64,000 nucleotides of DNA. Source: Hepsetus odoe. Its lineage: Eukaryota; Chordata; Actinopteri; Characiformes; Hepsetidae. The translations under genes were made by a program, and so were the position numbers. The notes beneath the pieces were generated by a model. That model was not told the DNA's origin and ran no database searches. It saw nothing but the letters and a program-made list of their open reading frames with translations. Positions 54,001 through 64,000 of this stretch are shown one piece after another. The stretch's first letter is position 1, and the number at the start of each line of letters is the position of its first letter. Location: the NCBI GenBank assembly GCA_017165825.1, contig CM029384.1, positions 15,085,671-15,149,670 on the forward strand. Direction: 5' to 3'.

Positions 54001-57000
54001 CTATTTAAACATCCTTTTAGACATAATACACTTAATACAGGAAGAAATTAAAACTGATGAACCGCTGTGTCGACCCCTAAACAGGAGTAGTTGAAAGAAC
54101 AAGACACTTTATACACATTTATATATATATATTTTTCATTAAAAAATTAGTTTTTCAAAGCTAGCCTTGTCGCTTATAAATATGTTTGGTTTATGCCATA
54201 AACCAAATTTACAATGACAAAGACATTATGAAACTAAATTCCACTTCCACTTCAATACCTTATCCATGCTTCATTCAAAGCCATATACTATTGACCCTAT
54301 GCTTCAGAAAACATTAGAGAAATGCAAGCCTAAGCCTCATAAGGCATAATCCATGTTTTGTTTGTTTGTAGCATTTTCTATCAATATATAAAAAGGAGAC
54401 TACATAGGAAAATAAGTAAATCAATAATCTATGACCCATGAACAACAAATCAGGAGGACTCTGCAGCATTCTAAATTACAGTGTTCAGACATCAAAGTGC
54501 TTCAATCAGAGTTCAATCTGGTGCACTTAAGTTAAAAAAGCCCAAACCTGTGATTTATCCACTGATTAAAAACATATTGCCAGTAGTAACATTTCCCAGA
54601 CCATTATATCTGAACATACAGGTGACAAACTTCCAGAAATCACCAGCATGGCCCCATGTCAATCCATAGTCTCCCACAAGTGTTCAACTGGATTTAAATC
54701 TGGGGACTGTAAGATCATAGGACATGACTAGAATGCCCTTATGATGCATTGTAATCTCTTCCCTTCAAAACAGAAACATTTGACACTGAAGATGTTCAGT
54801 CAGAATAAATCCATGTCCATTCACATTAACCACATTATCTCTAAGCAAAATGCCAGAACCAGTGGTTCCCTCAAAATAAAGGTATCGGGATTAAAATTCA
54901 AAAAGATCTTTTCCTCTTGACTTCTTGATGTGTAGTCAAACTTATTTGAGGTCTATTCAGCATTATATGCATTCCACAGGACACAGTAGGCTGTAACTTG
55001 CTTAATTATACCATGCAGTTAAATTACAAGAACTATGAAATATCCTCATAAAGGAATATATCTGAAAGAACTTTCCTTTTTATGTTCCATGTCCGTATGT
55101 ATCCAATAAATGTCTCTTTTCTTTAAAAGCATCTATTTCTCAACAAGGCCTTTGTAGAACTAACCTTCAGAACCTTTGCACCATATAAATGAGAAATGGG
55201 AAGATGCTCAACTGAGTATATAAAAGCTGAGTTCATTGGAGGAGTGAACTTTTGCATTTATAGTTACAATATAATGCTTGCAGTAACCTTGAGTGTTCAT
55301 CCTGGCAAAAGACACTTACAATATCCAAAGCATCCCTACACCCGGTAACACTTACTGCAGATGAGGAAATATACAGCCTCGCAAGTAAGGAGAGTATAAC
55401 TCCGTGCCAGTGAGGCCACTAGCCCAAAGATGCCTCCAAACACCAGCAGCACCAGACTGACAGGAAGCAAAATAATGATGACTCTGTGAAGGTCTACAAA
55501 GAGAGACAAAACAAAATAAATGTTTTAATGCATTTTAGGACTTGAAGTTGCTTAATTCCCATGGCAGATAACTTAATAAGGAAGTACAATTATCTGCCAG
55601 ATAATTTCACAGTGTATAATCACTACATTCACCAGTCGGCCTTAACATTTAATCAACTTGCCTAAAATTATTTAGGTCCCACTTCTGCCACCAGAACAGT
55701 TCTGGCCCATCAAGGCTGGGACTGCACAAGACTGTGGTATCTGCTATTGCATCTGGCACCAAGACATTAACAGCAGATCCTTTGAGTCTAGTAAGCTGTG
55801 AGAAAAGGCCTAATTTGAGAAGTACATCCTACAGATGCTCTATATTGGTAGATTGGCAGGAGCATCATTATGCCTTGCAATGAAGGGGCATATGTGGTCT
55901 ACAAAAATGTTCATGTAGGTGCTACATGTCAAAGTAACATAAACAAAAATCCAATAACAGCAGGTTTCCCAGCAGAACATTGCCCAGAGCATCACACTGC
56001 CTCAGCTTGCCTTCTTCCCATAGTGTGTAATGGTACGATCTGTTCCCCAGAAAAGTTACTACACACATCAACATATGATGCAAAAAAAAATTCTCAGAGC
56101 AGATCACTTTCTTTCTTTCATTACTCCCTGGTGCAGCTCTGATGATCACATAGCAGGCACTATCAATATCCATAGCAGATGCCACAGTCTAGTGCAGTCC
56201 CGGCCTTGATGGGTCAGAACTGTCCTGGTGGCGGAGGTGGGACCAGCCATTGTTTTGGAAATGCACTGACCAAGCCATCTAGCACAATGTGAACCAGGCT
56301 AAAGTCACTAAATCCTTACTCTGGTCTACATTTCCTGCTTCCAACATATCGTTTTAAGGGAATGACTGTTTACCTGCTGCATAAAATATCCCACGTCTTG
56401 ATAGGTTCTATTGTGCCCAGAGCAATCTAATTCTCATCACCTGTCAGTGCTTATAAAGTGGCTTAATGGCATGTAAATAGTAGTAGTAAAAGGAAAAAAA
56501 AATATTACAGCTTAACATGATAGGAAAGGAATAGAAAACAAATGAACCTGAACATTAATAATTTTTCAATATCATTGAATATTACTTTAAAATCGCACCA
56601 GATAGGATAGCGTCAATGACCTTGTGCAACAAAATGAATAGTAAATCTTTTATTTTATAAGCCAATGGGCTATTAAATGAAGTTCTTAAGTTCCCCAGGC
56701 TCACACTAGACAGCATAGACCAAAAGGTAATGTGACCATTTTTGTCCCAATAATGACCCTTTGTGAAAACCACCAATCATAAGCTTCTCTCATTAAAGCT
56801 AACAGTGAGAGGAGCTTCAGAAACTCACTTAAGAGGTGCTTGTCCTGCTCGCTGAGCTCCATCATATTCATATAGATGGAGATGGTACGATAGGTCCCAT
56901 TCTTTTCTGTGTGCGATAGAAAAACACCAATTACACCAACTAACACAATTAATTTCAGTCTCCACATGCTCTCCATTGACAAAACACTCATCTTGATAGA

Positions 57001-58503
57001 GCATGGCCACAAGAACCTATTGGAGCATGCATCAGCAAATACATTTTTTAAGCACAAAAAAAAAAAAAAACGGGAAGGGGAGGCATTGCTGTGAGGGAAG
57101 GCAAATTACATTTATTGTGTTCAGATTAGGCTACCAATTACGATGTCTGTTCCATTATAAATGGATGGAGACGGTTATAGGCCACAACTGTGTTTTATCT
57201 AACCATTTTGCTGAACTGTGTTTTCACTGCAGGCTAACCATGAACAAAAAAGCAAAGCTTTGTGATCAGTTATCACCGCCTGTGCACCAGAGGCCAATAC
57301 AAGACCACTAAGATCCATAGTTAAGCAGAAAGAAAGCTACAGCCTCGTTCATCTATGCACACTTTTTCTTTCTAAGATTAAGCCTGTCTTATTGCGTCCA
57401 CCCAAGGCTATTCAAAATATGGAAATAACTTGGTATCCATGGGTACTTTTACAACAAAAAAGAGAAGAGAAAAACATTAAGCAACAGTGGAGACTTAAGG
57501 AAGATCTTCGTAATTCCCATTCAAGGCGATAGTCACAAGTGTAGTCTTTAAAGAGGACTAAAAACAAATGGGTTAAAGTGGTTTGAAACTGAATATAACA
57601 ATAACTTTCTGAAAATAGACTTTCAATATTATAATGCCACAGCAGGTGAATTCACCATGCATAGCCTTAAAAAGAGAGGTGGCAGTTAATTTTCCAAATG
57701 AAATTACATCCATGAAGACAGAGTTAAATGGGCAGTACTGTGCAAAAGTCATATCTTCATATTTTGCAACAAATGTTTTACTGGGACAGGCTGCAATATG
57801 CCTAACGACACTAGGTGCAGCCACTCAAAATTTAGCATCACCAGTTTATTAATCACCAGCCCGGTCATATGGAATCATCTGCTCCTGTTTCTTCACTGCT
57901 TCATGTCTTAAGTTCACAGCTTTATTCCATCTGAATGCTCCATATCTTGGTTACTGTGTGGCTTAAACAAACAACAATCCTCATTACAGTGCAAATAAAA
58001 GCCTGAATCATTGTCGTATAGGAAGCCTGGGGAGCTAATCCTCACCAGTACCTTAAAGTTGCCTCTTAGGAAGCAAAACATGAAGAAAGGATTGATGGCT
58101 CATAGGGTTCTTTGGCTGGTTGGCATGGCGGAGAAAATGCAGTGTATGGTTCTGTAAAGACACTTGGGTAAAATGGGAGGTAAAATGGATTAAATGGAAT
58201 CATATATAGCAGCAGCAGCAGCATTTTTGGAGCTGGGAGTGCAGGAGGGCTGTCTCCTGTGGATACTCCACAGATCTCACAGCTCAGAAGAAGAAAAGTT
58301 GGATGGAGCAGCTCTCCTTCATAGAGCTTACCTTCATAGATCCTCCACAGCCCCGAATGGGACCTCGTGAATTCCCAGGTGGAGTTGCTGGCTTGGTCCA
58401 CTTCTATGATGTACCAGTACTCGCTGCCGATCGCCACGGCGAGGAAGGCGAAGCTGAGCAAGCCGGACAGTCCAGCCTCCACCACCACCGCGCCGAAGTT
58501 CAT
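49333..58503 (-). CDS. tmem235: TMEM235-like claudin-fold membrane protein, complete 4-exon gene
   Basis: Coding exons join as 58503-58332, 56906-56829, 55493-55356 and 49577-49333: 633 nt, 210 residues plus TAG. All three introns are phase 1 with GT-AG ends (donors GTAAGC, GTGAGT, GTAAGT). Predicted membrane spans lie near residues 5-26, 88-108, 118-140 and 168-192. The first extracellular loop carries W30 and the claudin-family GLW motif (51-53). Residues SFGWS (166-170) before span 4 and LHR before span 2 favour TMEM235 over its paralogue TMEM114. ATG at 58503 was chosen because the residue count before span 1 fits the family and position -3 is A; there is an upstream in-frame GTG but no ATG. 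Family length is about 220. Function is poorly known; the fold is that of the PMP22/EMP/claudin superfamily at the plasma membrane. Oddity: the two cysteines that normally follow GLW are Y56 and T62. The survivin exon upstream in the same orientation repeats mammalian gene order. The choice of paralogue rests on remembered sequences. Confidence 0.88.
49586..49625 (-). mobile_element. SINE-B tail fragment abutting tmem235 exon 4
   Basis: Plus-strand AGTGAAAGTGAAAGTGAC then TTGTCATTG matches the 3' tail of family-B SINEs. It lies in the sense direction of the gene and ends nine bases before the exon. Confidence 0.7.
49752..50283. mobile_element. fold-back MITE, copy 2 (in tmem235 intron 3)
   Basis: Nearly identical to 40781-41333 throughout. 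The left tip is mutated (CAGAGTACCTTGCAAAAG) and the last 20 or so bases of the right arm are missing. It is preceded by TA/CA microsatellite, like copy 1. Confidence 0.85.
51057..51100. repeat. (GA)n microsatellite
   Basis: About 20 GA units in tmem235 intron 3. Confidence 0.97.
51859..52067 (+). mobile_element. tRNA-derived SINE (family C), full length
   Basis: It carries box A TGGTCTAGTGG, box B GGTTCGAATCCC (a perfect match to the pol III consensus), GAGCAAGACCCTTAACC, the 3' module GAGCGTCTGCTAAATG shared with L2-type LINEs, and a TGTAAATG tail. The 123-codon minus-strand frame across it is not a gene. Confidence 0.9.
53080..53430 (-). mobile_element. RTE LINE fragment in permuted order
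   Basis: Reading the minus strand, the C-terminal tail (GDKVRKARLRWLGHAQR to GRPKRRFMD) comes first. Then come the segment that should precede it (FRYFGSAVQINGKCGREVKK) and the LINE's GKVY-RTV-like part. The order is inverted relative to every other copy. Confidence 0.7.
53480..54900. other. intron 3 sequence with probable DNA-transposon relics
   Basis: Segments near 53560-53610 (TCCACCTCCAGACATCACT on the T-rich side) and 54665-54715 (AAGTGTTCAACTGGATTTAA) resemble antisense transposase stretches of fish Tc1/mariner-type elements. No ends are found. Confidence 0.3.
55356..55493 (-). CDS. tmem235: tmem235-like coding exon 3
   Basis: This exon encodes residues 84-129: LHR, span 2 (rich in I, L and V, with the LLPVSLVLLVFGG signature of this subfamily), a short cytoplasmic turn and the start of span 3. 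The acceptor is CTCTTTGTAG and the donor is TGCA|GTAAGT. Confidence 0.9.
55675..56244. mobile_element. non-autonomous DNA transposon with about 73-bp TIRs (tmem235 intron 2)
   Basis: GGTCCCACTTCTGCCACCAG at 55675 is matched in reverse by the complement of the 56244 end (GGTCCCACCTCCGCCACCAG). The two arms agree at roughly nine positions in ten for about 73 bp. The interior of about 420 bp has no long open frame. No clear target duplication is found. Confidence 0.75.
56829..56906 (-). CDS. tmem235: tmem235-like coding exon 2
   Basis: This 78-nt exon encodes residues 58-83 of the first extracellular loop, beginning EKNGTYR. The acceptor follows a pyrimidine-rich stretch and CACACAG; the donor is TTAA|GTGAGT. 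The loop is poorly conserved in the family, so this exon is recognised mainly from exact phase fit, splice signals and position. N60-G61-T62 is a potential N-glycosylation site. Confidence 0.82.
57733..57749 (+). repeat. 17-bp relic of the MITE terminal repeat
   Basis: CAGTACTGTGCAAAAGT is identical to the first 17 bp of the element at 40781. It sits in tmem235 intron 1 with no further homology. Confidence 0.45.
58332..58503 (-). CDS. tmem235: tmem235-like coding exon 1
   Basis: This exon encodes residues 1-57: the first membrane span, then the first extracellular loop up to GLWRIYE. The donor is GAAG|GTAAGC, and one base of codon 58 lies in this exon. An N-S-T glycosylation sequon sits at residues 40-42. 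The open frame that runs on to 58066 is read-through into intron 1. Confidence 0.9.
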
Positions 58504-58645
58504 GATGGGCAGGAGCGCCGAGACCACCGCGGCTGAGAGTGTGAGTGTGAGTGAGTGAGTGTGGATCTCTCAATGTGCTGCTGGAAAACCGACGGCCAGA
58601 GCGAGCCGGAGTGTTACTTTAAAGACACACACACACACACACACC
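58504..58645 (-). promoter_or_regulatory. tmem235-like 5' UTR and promoter-proximal CpG-rich patch
   Basis: Together with exon 1, this is the most GC- and CpG-rich stretch in the surrounding region (for example CCGACGGCC and GCGAGCCGG on the two strands), against an AT-rich background. It also holds a short GTGA tandem run and a CA run at 58626-58645. This fits a small CpG-island promoter for the minus-strand gene. No TATA box is placed and no transcription start can be fixed. Confidence 0.45.
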
Positions 58646-60647
58646 TGACAGGAGAGTTCCTCCATTTAACTGCATATTAGATTCAAAAACGCTGATCTCT
58701 CCCCTTCAAACGGTCTTCTTTGGACCGAAAGCTGCCCTTTAATGTCCTCACCTGAAGCTGGGATTAGTCCAGGCTCAGCACATTCAGTATAGATCGTGAC
58801 ATTTCTCATCTCAAGTTTCTTTTCACCTTTTAGATCTTCTTTTGGCACAATTACATCATAAAACACATCAGCACATGTCGAGATGGGCAATGTGAGGAAT
58901 CACACACCCATTTAGACCCATCACAGAAAGGCTGCAGAAAACAAGGCATTTCTGACTGAATTTCAGTCCACTATATTATTTGATTCTTTTATCTTCCAGA
59001 GTTTTCAGGTGTCTGCGCTTAAGTTTTTTTTTTTTTTTTACTTGCTCTATATTTAATCTACACTTTCTACTCCTGGTTTTAATGCATTTAAAGGGAATTA
59101 TGCATATTTTTTTACTTTTTATTTTTCCAACATCAAGACGGATTTCAGCACAAAAACACAGAAAATCCCTTTGTGTATTTATCAGATCACATAATACAGC
59201 CGCAACAAGGTGGAAGATGAGACCTGACCACAGATAAAAGGTGTGTATTGAATGTGGGAACTAGTAGAGGCATGAATAAAACCTGAATCAGTGATGTGAA
59301 TGTTTATTTTTATCCGTAGCTTTTATTCAATTTGAAGATTAAATGGTTTCATAATCTTTTAATTTGATGTGAGGTTAAGTTAGCTGGGTGGCACAGTGTC
59401 TAGTGCTGTCACCTCACAGTGAGAAAGTCCTGGGTTCAGCTCAGTAGTAAGGCAGTCTGGGTTCTCCCTGTTTCTGCACAGGTTTCCTCCCACAGTCCAG
59501 ACATGCCTGTCAGGTGGACTGAAGATACTACATTACATTTGCTGAGTAAAAAAGTTAAACAATTTTTTAATTTATTTTTTTTACACAATAATCCAGGTTT
59601 CTACTAAAGTTAATAATACATGCTCTTTTGCCACCTCTGCTGTTATCCCCACGATGACTTTTCTTCCTGTTCCATCAAACAGCAAATTGTCATCACTTTT
59701 CATTTGAAAGGTCATTGGTCATACAGACATTTATGGCCCAGGTTACCATATACAATCACAACTTTTTCTTTAACTGATTATCCAGTTTAATCAGATTAGT
59801 GACATGAAAACAATTGTTAGAAGTGCTGGAGAAAAAAAAAAATCCAGTACAAATGGAAAAACACTAACAATTCTATTTTGCAGAACTCAATAGAAGTTGG
59901 GCATTTAATAGTTTTACAAACAACTGCTTCAGATGCAGACCTTCCAGTCCACCTTATGGTCTAAATTAAGTATGAGGCTGTGAAAGGTTAAGAAAAGAAC
60001 CACCCCCCCCCCCCAAAAAAAAGGGAATCAATCAGCTGAAGAATGAAAGAAATTCTTGATTATTATTCTTGAACATTTCCTCAACTTTGGTATTAGGTAT
60101 GTAGCTATGTGGGGTTGTAAAGAACACTAAACATTATGAGAAGATGAAATTACGTCCGTCAATCTGGTCCAAGGTTTTTTTTGGTTTGGTTTTTTTTGTG
60201 TGTCAGAAAATGTATTGGGCTAATATAACAAAATGATTTAAAACTCTAAAAACTGACATTACGAAGAAACAAGAGATCAAGGAATATTGGAAATCAAGGA
60301 CCCTAGAAGAAAGTAGTAGTGCAATTCTACACAAAGATCAAGGTCATTACGTCACTTTACTGTCTCTAAATGGACAGGGCAACAAAATGAGTGCAATAAA
60401 AAAAGATGATGTCTGAAGACATCATTTTTCTCTGCATGCCAGAAAAAAGTCCAAGTACAAGCTTTTGGTGTCTAATAGCCCTCTCATTACAAGTTTTCCA
60501 AAACAGGTAGTAGTCCCTAATCTCGTCATCACATGCTGTGTACCAACATCTGGAAACATCTGAGAAGTTTGGTGCCACTATGAAATGGATCATAAATCAA
60601 GCATGCAAGATACTACTTGTACAATAAGTTACATATTTGATGCACAT
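58646..60647. other. tmem235-birc5 intergenic gap (includes birc5 3' UTR)
   Basis: It holds one SINE-like relic (59382-59522) and T, A and C homopolymers. Several minus-strand AATAAA/ATTAAA hexamers (59303, 59322, 59358, 59566, 59786) could end the survivin transcript; none can be preferred. Confidence 0.45.
59382..59522 (+). mobile_element. tRNA-like SINE relic
   Basis: GGTGGCACAGTGTCTAGTG, then a box-B-like GGGTTCAGCTC, then TTTCCTCCCACAGTCC and ACATGCCTGTCAGGTGGA match a very common fish interspersed repeat. The 3' end is lost. Confidence 0.7.
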
Positions 60648-60737
60648 TTATCCCTCCATGGCCATTTTAGTAATGTCACCTCTTTTCAGCTTTGCAGATT
60701 CTTCAAATTTCTCAATAACTTGGTTGCAGATCTTTTT
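60648..60737 (-). CDS. birc5: survivin (BIRC5) homologue, last coding exon only (partial gene)
   Basis: Survivin is the small BIR-domain subunit of the chromosomal passenger complex (with Aurora B, INCENP and borealin) and acts at centromeres and the spindle midzone. This exon is 90 nt including TAA and starts in phase 0 after a strong acceptor (long pyrimidine tract, TTTTTCAG). Its 29 residues align without a gap to the 29 encoded by mammalian BIRC5 exon 4: the core EKFEESAKLKRGDI matches the survivin helix pattern FEE-(S/T)-AK-x-x-R-x-x-I, and an A is conserved near the end. The fragment is the C-terminal helix that bundles with INCENP and borealin. It lies 2.1 kb upstream of the tmem235-like gene in the same orientation, as in mammals. 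The zinc-binding BIR exons were not found in 60738-64000 and presumably lie past the window edge. The match is short, so a chance exon cannot be fully excluded. Confidence 0.72.
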   Translation of the reverse strand, partial: KKICNQVIEKFEESAKLKRGDITKMAMEG

Positions 60738-61287
60738 CTGAAAAAGAATGATAAGGAAAAAGGACATTAAAAAGGAAAAAAAAAACGAAAAAAAAAAAAC
60801 AGGCAGTACAGAAACATCATAAATCTATTCAGAATAACACTATTTAACACCAAAGTATATAATGATGGGTTAAAACTCAATATTGGCTGTTCTTTTTCCA
60901 AAAGAGCAATCTGAAAGAGCAATCCACAACATATTTTTCAGAACCATGATGTGCACTGAAACCTAATTTCATCTCATGCTGACTAAAACATAAAAACCGT
61001 GTTCGAAGGGGCCCAGAACTTCAGTTGAAAGTGGATAAAATTGGTTTAAAAATGAAATGCAAGCTCAGGACAGCAGTAGGCACAGATGATGGAGTGGTAA
61101 TCACTTTCATTATAATGGTTCTCTACAAAACCCTTCCCGCCATGTCATGGATTCAGTCGATTCAATTCAGGAGTGTTGGAAAATCCTGAAGTGAGTGCAA
61201 TAGGTAGCATTCACAGAGTTCATGGTCTTAATAAATAAATAAATAAACAACAATAATATTCCATCATCTTTTTCTGCTAAATAATAC

Positions 61288-61356
61288 CTGTCTTTTTAAT
61301 ATAACAGCTCCATCAAGATAAACCAAGCAATTCAGTGACTTTCTCTGGAAGCAATT
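61288..61356 (-). other. possible cryptic 69-nt exon in the birc5 intron
   Basis: A 69-nt stretch is bounded by a good acceptor (a pyrimidine-rich run ending CCTTTTCAG) and a CAG|GTATTA donor. It is open for 23 codons in the frame that would join in phase 0 to the survivin terminal exon, and an in-frame stop lies just upstream of the acceptor. A second frame reads LLPEKVTELLGLS then TGA. No family is recognised. A 69-nt stretch is easily open by chance. Confidence 0.15.
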
Positions 61357-62323
61357 CTGAAAAGGCTAGAAGGAAAGCGAATGCTTTCCAGACACTGGAT
61401 AAATCTGAGTCCAAATAGTAAACAAGAATTTCAAGTATTTAAAAATGTATGCGGAAAATGTAGCAGCACAACTTCGGTGCTAGACCCATAGACCCATAGC
61501 GAAGAAACAATAAATATAAATAGCAGGCAGGGTGGGCCATATTATTTCAGAGATAATTTAGTGATGTTTTTATAGCATGGACATTCAGTGCTTCATAAAA
61601 AATGATTTGTAGTATAAACCAGCCCAGAGCAACTAACTGCACAAACTACACAGTCATGCAACTGATTGGATGCCAGGAGATTCATTCCATAACCTAGGTT
61701 AATTAATCTAGGCCTTTTAGTTTGTTTTCCCCTCCCATTGTTACTTCTTGTTGTATTCATATACACTGGTGCATGGATCAAAAATACGCCCAGTTTTCTC
61801 TTTCGTAAGAAAAGAGAAAACTGCTTTTTTTTTTTTTTTTTTTCCCCCACTGCCCATTTTTTGTTGTTTTCCTGTTCCAACACACCTGACTTAACTCATA
61901 AGGTAAATGTCAAGCACTTACTGAGTCACGTTTCTTAAAATAGTAAATAAAAATCAGAGGCCACATGGAATACAAGTGCAAACCATTAAATAAAGGTCAT
62001 TATTTAAAACATTTCATTTCTTTAATTCTGATAAAACTTGGATTTTATGAATCTAAACTAGTAGTGGACAATCAGTTCATTCAGCATGCTGGTTCAAATT
62101 CTTCTATACACTGTATAGCATGTTAAGAAAATTGATCATGATTACGATAAAACATCTTTAAAACATTACATCTCCAACAACATACAAACATTACAAAATT
62201 TGTAATCTAACTGAATGGGAGACAGTTGAGCTAGGCACAAGTTGAGCTAGGTTGGAATTTATGTTATATATCTTTTTTCAATACAAAAACTTTTATATTC
62301 CATATTCGTTACAAGCAGTTAAA

Positions 62324-62324
<1 letters not shown>

Positions 62325-62368
<44 letters not shown>
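62325..62368. repeat. (CA)n microsatellite
   Basis: About 22 CA units. Confidence 0.98.
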
Positions 62369-62369
<1 letters not shown>

Positions 62370-63934
62370 GCCTTGCAACACAGGCTTACTTAGGATAAAC
62401 AGCTCTAGTAATAAATAAAGTGTCAGTTTGAAAATTTGAACATTTCCAGTGAACAAAGGGGACTCAACACATATGGTTATTTTGCCTTTAAACCAGCCAA
62501 GTATTTCCTTAAGAAAATGTAACAAAAAAACTGCAGTCAATATGTAAAAACATATGGCCTGAGATTCCCTCATATTATTTATGATTACCTGTTTTATTTT
62601 TAACATTGCTTGTATTTAGGATATTTCAGATTTTGTTCTTTGTTCAGAATTAATTTTTGACTATTAAATGCTAAATGAGTTTAGTTTTGACATATTACTG
62701 TATCCAATTTAGGCAACAAAAAAATATGATTTTTATAAAAGGAAATATATTACCTGTTCATATTCTTTACTCTTTTGTATAACTCTCTTAATAAAGCAAA
62801 AATGTTTCTTATCTAATCGCTCAGTTTTTTCAATAAATATGTTAAGAACTTTAGTTTGTGGCATTATGTTACACAGATTAAATCATGTTAGAAAAGTATT
62901 ATATTTAGTCCTGCTTTTTCAGTTAAGTATATAAGGGCAAATATATAACTGGTGTTCAGTTGTCCAAGTGTTCAATTATAAAATTATAGTACAAGAAAGA
63001 TTAAATTAAACAGGCTAGAGCAAATTAAGGGAATTTGTGAAAAAGAATCTGTAAATGACAACGGAGTCATGTAAAGTAGGATTTCACAGTTAAATGACTT
63101 GACAGGTACCATTTAACTGTAACATATATTGGAAGGCAACAACAAAATGATGTTAACATAATGGGTTGATACCACTAGATTTAGCCTTTTTTGATCTTTT
63201 TCAAGGATCTGAGAAGAGACTGATTGAAAAGCAAGTCATTTTGAAGAGATGATCACGAGGAGCAAGTTTCGTCATTATCTGTATAGAATTTTGTGAAGAA
63301 AAAAAAAAGAAGAAGTTATTCGTGACAACCAGTTCGTCAAGCTACTGAGTGCAGAGGTGAAAGGAACATGATTTATATTCACAGAAGAATGTGAGATGTA
63401 AAATACAGACACTATATTCTGTATAACCTCGCATCAGCACCACGGAAAGAAAGGCAAGAAAGTAATTAGCTAAAAGTGCAGTGATAAGGCCACAGGAGTT
63501 ATGGGGACAAAAAGTTTCATTTATAGATGAGATGAATGCTAGTTTTGAGAAAAAAAAAAACCAAAAAAAAAAAGAAAACTTCCACCTGTTAGTATGTCTT
63601 TTTGACCAAAAAGTACTGAACTCCAGACCCAGCACTTAGGACCACAGCTGGTTTAATGTTGTCTCTCCACATGCCATATATCACTTTGTAACAGTAAGCC
63701 AGATTAAAAAGATTAAAAAAAGCTTCATTTTTGTAATGTGTCTTGCTTGCATTGCATTGACAAAGGGAGTATGAATAAGTACCTCCTACTCAGCTGCAAA
63801 TGGTTTGCAGATCTGCTAGGAAAGGAGTTTCCAATGCGTCATCAGAAGCTTTTATATTATACAAATACTTCCACTGCATACTTATGTCTTTTTACTTTTT
63901 CATATATATATATATATATATATAAAGGCTTGTG

Positions 63935-64000
63935 TTAACAAAACAGGTCCTGTCGAAGCATGGACTCCTCTAAAAGACTCCTCTATGCTGTGGTATCTGG
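63935..64000 (-). mobile_element. Tc1/mariner-like transposon fragment, cut by window end
   Basis: The minus strand reads CCAGATACCACAGCATAGAG, then GGAGTCCATGCTTCGACAGG, resembling the 3' coding end of a widespread fish DNA transposon. Confidence 0.5.

Larger units (their letters stand above)
60738..63934 (-). other. birc5 intron (no BIR exon found)
   Basis: AT-rich. It contains a CA microsatellite (62325-62368), a TA run (63901-63923) and homopolymers. A 40-codon frame near 62880-62760 ends at a possible donor but shows no BIR zinc ligands. The upstream survivin exons were looked for and not recognised. Confidence 0.45.

Noticed and set aside
58066..58331. C-terminal part of the 153-codon frame that starts at tmem235 exon 1
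   Set aside because: It runs past a consensus GTAAGC donor into intron 1; the family signature stops at the donor and resumes in later exons.
49333..58503. Assignment to TMEM114 instead of TMEM235
   Set aside because: The LHR, IYVSYS and HVSFGWS stretches and the neighbouring survivin exon fit TMEM235 better.
62760..62880. Possible upstream survivin exon on minus (KKHFCF then a GTAATA donor)
   Set aside because: A 40-codon AT-rich frame without the BIR zinc ligand spacing or a clear acceptor; treated as chance.

Overview
This window looks like teleost fish nuclear DNA. It is AT-rich and gene-poor, with spliced exons, long CA, GA, CT and TA microsatellites, tRNA-derived SINEs, RTE-type LINE debris and Tc1/mariner-like DNA transposons. 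Species cannot be fixed from the sequence; an otophysan or similar ray-finned fish is plausible. No prokaryotic operon, CRISPR array or defence system is present.

Two protein-coding loci can be supported, both on the minus strand. (1) A complete four-exon gene for a TMEM235-like, claudin-fold four-span membrane protein (coding exons 58503-58332, 56906-56829, 55493-55356 and 49577-49333). The spliced product is 210 residues with consistent phase-1 introns and consensus splice sites. (2) The last coding exon (60737-60648) of a survivin (birc5) homologue. Its 90-nt length, phase-0 start and gapless fit to the 29-residue survivin C terminus agree with the mammalian gene. Its BIR-domain exons were not found and probably lie beyond 64000. 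Survivin followed by TMEM235 in the same direction is also the mammalian order on human 17q25, which supports both calls.

Layout: 1-1180 may be the 3' UTR of a plus-strand neighbour; by mammalian synteny this could be socs3, but no coding sequence is visible. 1.2-49 kb is a gene desert with four perfect CREB-type palindromes. It is peppered with SINEs, seven RTE fragments counting those inside introns, one broken Tc1-like transposase gene (33.2-34.6 kb) and a fold-back MITE (40.8 kb). 49.3-58.5 kb is the tmem235-like gene, whose introns hold a second copy of the same MITE, a SINE, a permuted RTE fragment and a transposon with terminal inverted repeats. 58.5-60.6 kb is the short intergenic gap to birc5, and 60.7-64 kb is birc5 intron.

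The points most worth a second look are: loss of both conserved first-loop cysteines in the TMEM235-like protein, one replaced by an N-glycosylation sequon; a SINE tail that supplies the polypyrimidine tract of the last tmem235 exon; a roughly 125-bp retroposon unit with the same 5' end in two independent insertions; and a circularly permuted RTE copy. All comparisons to known families are from memory and were not searched.
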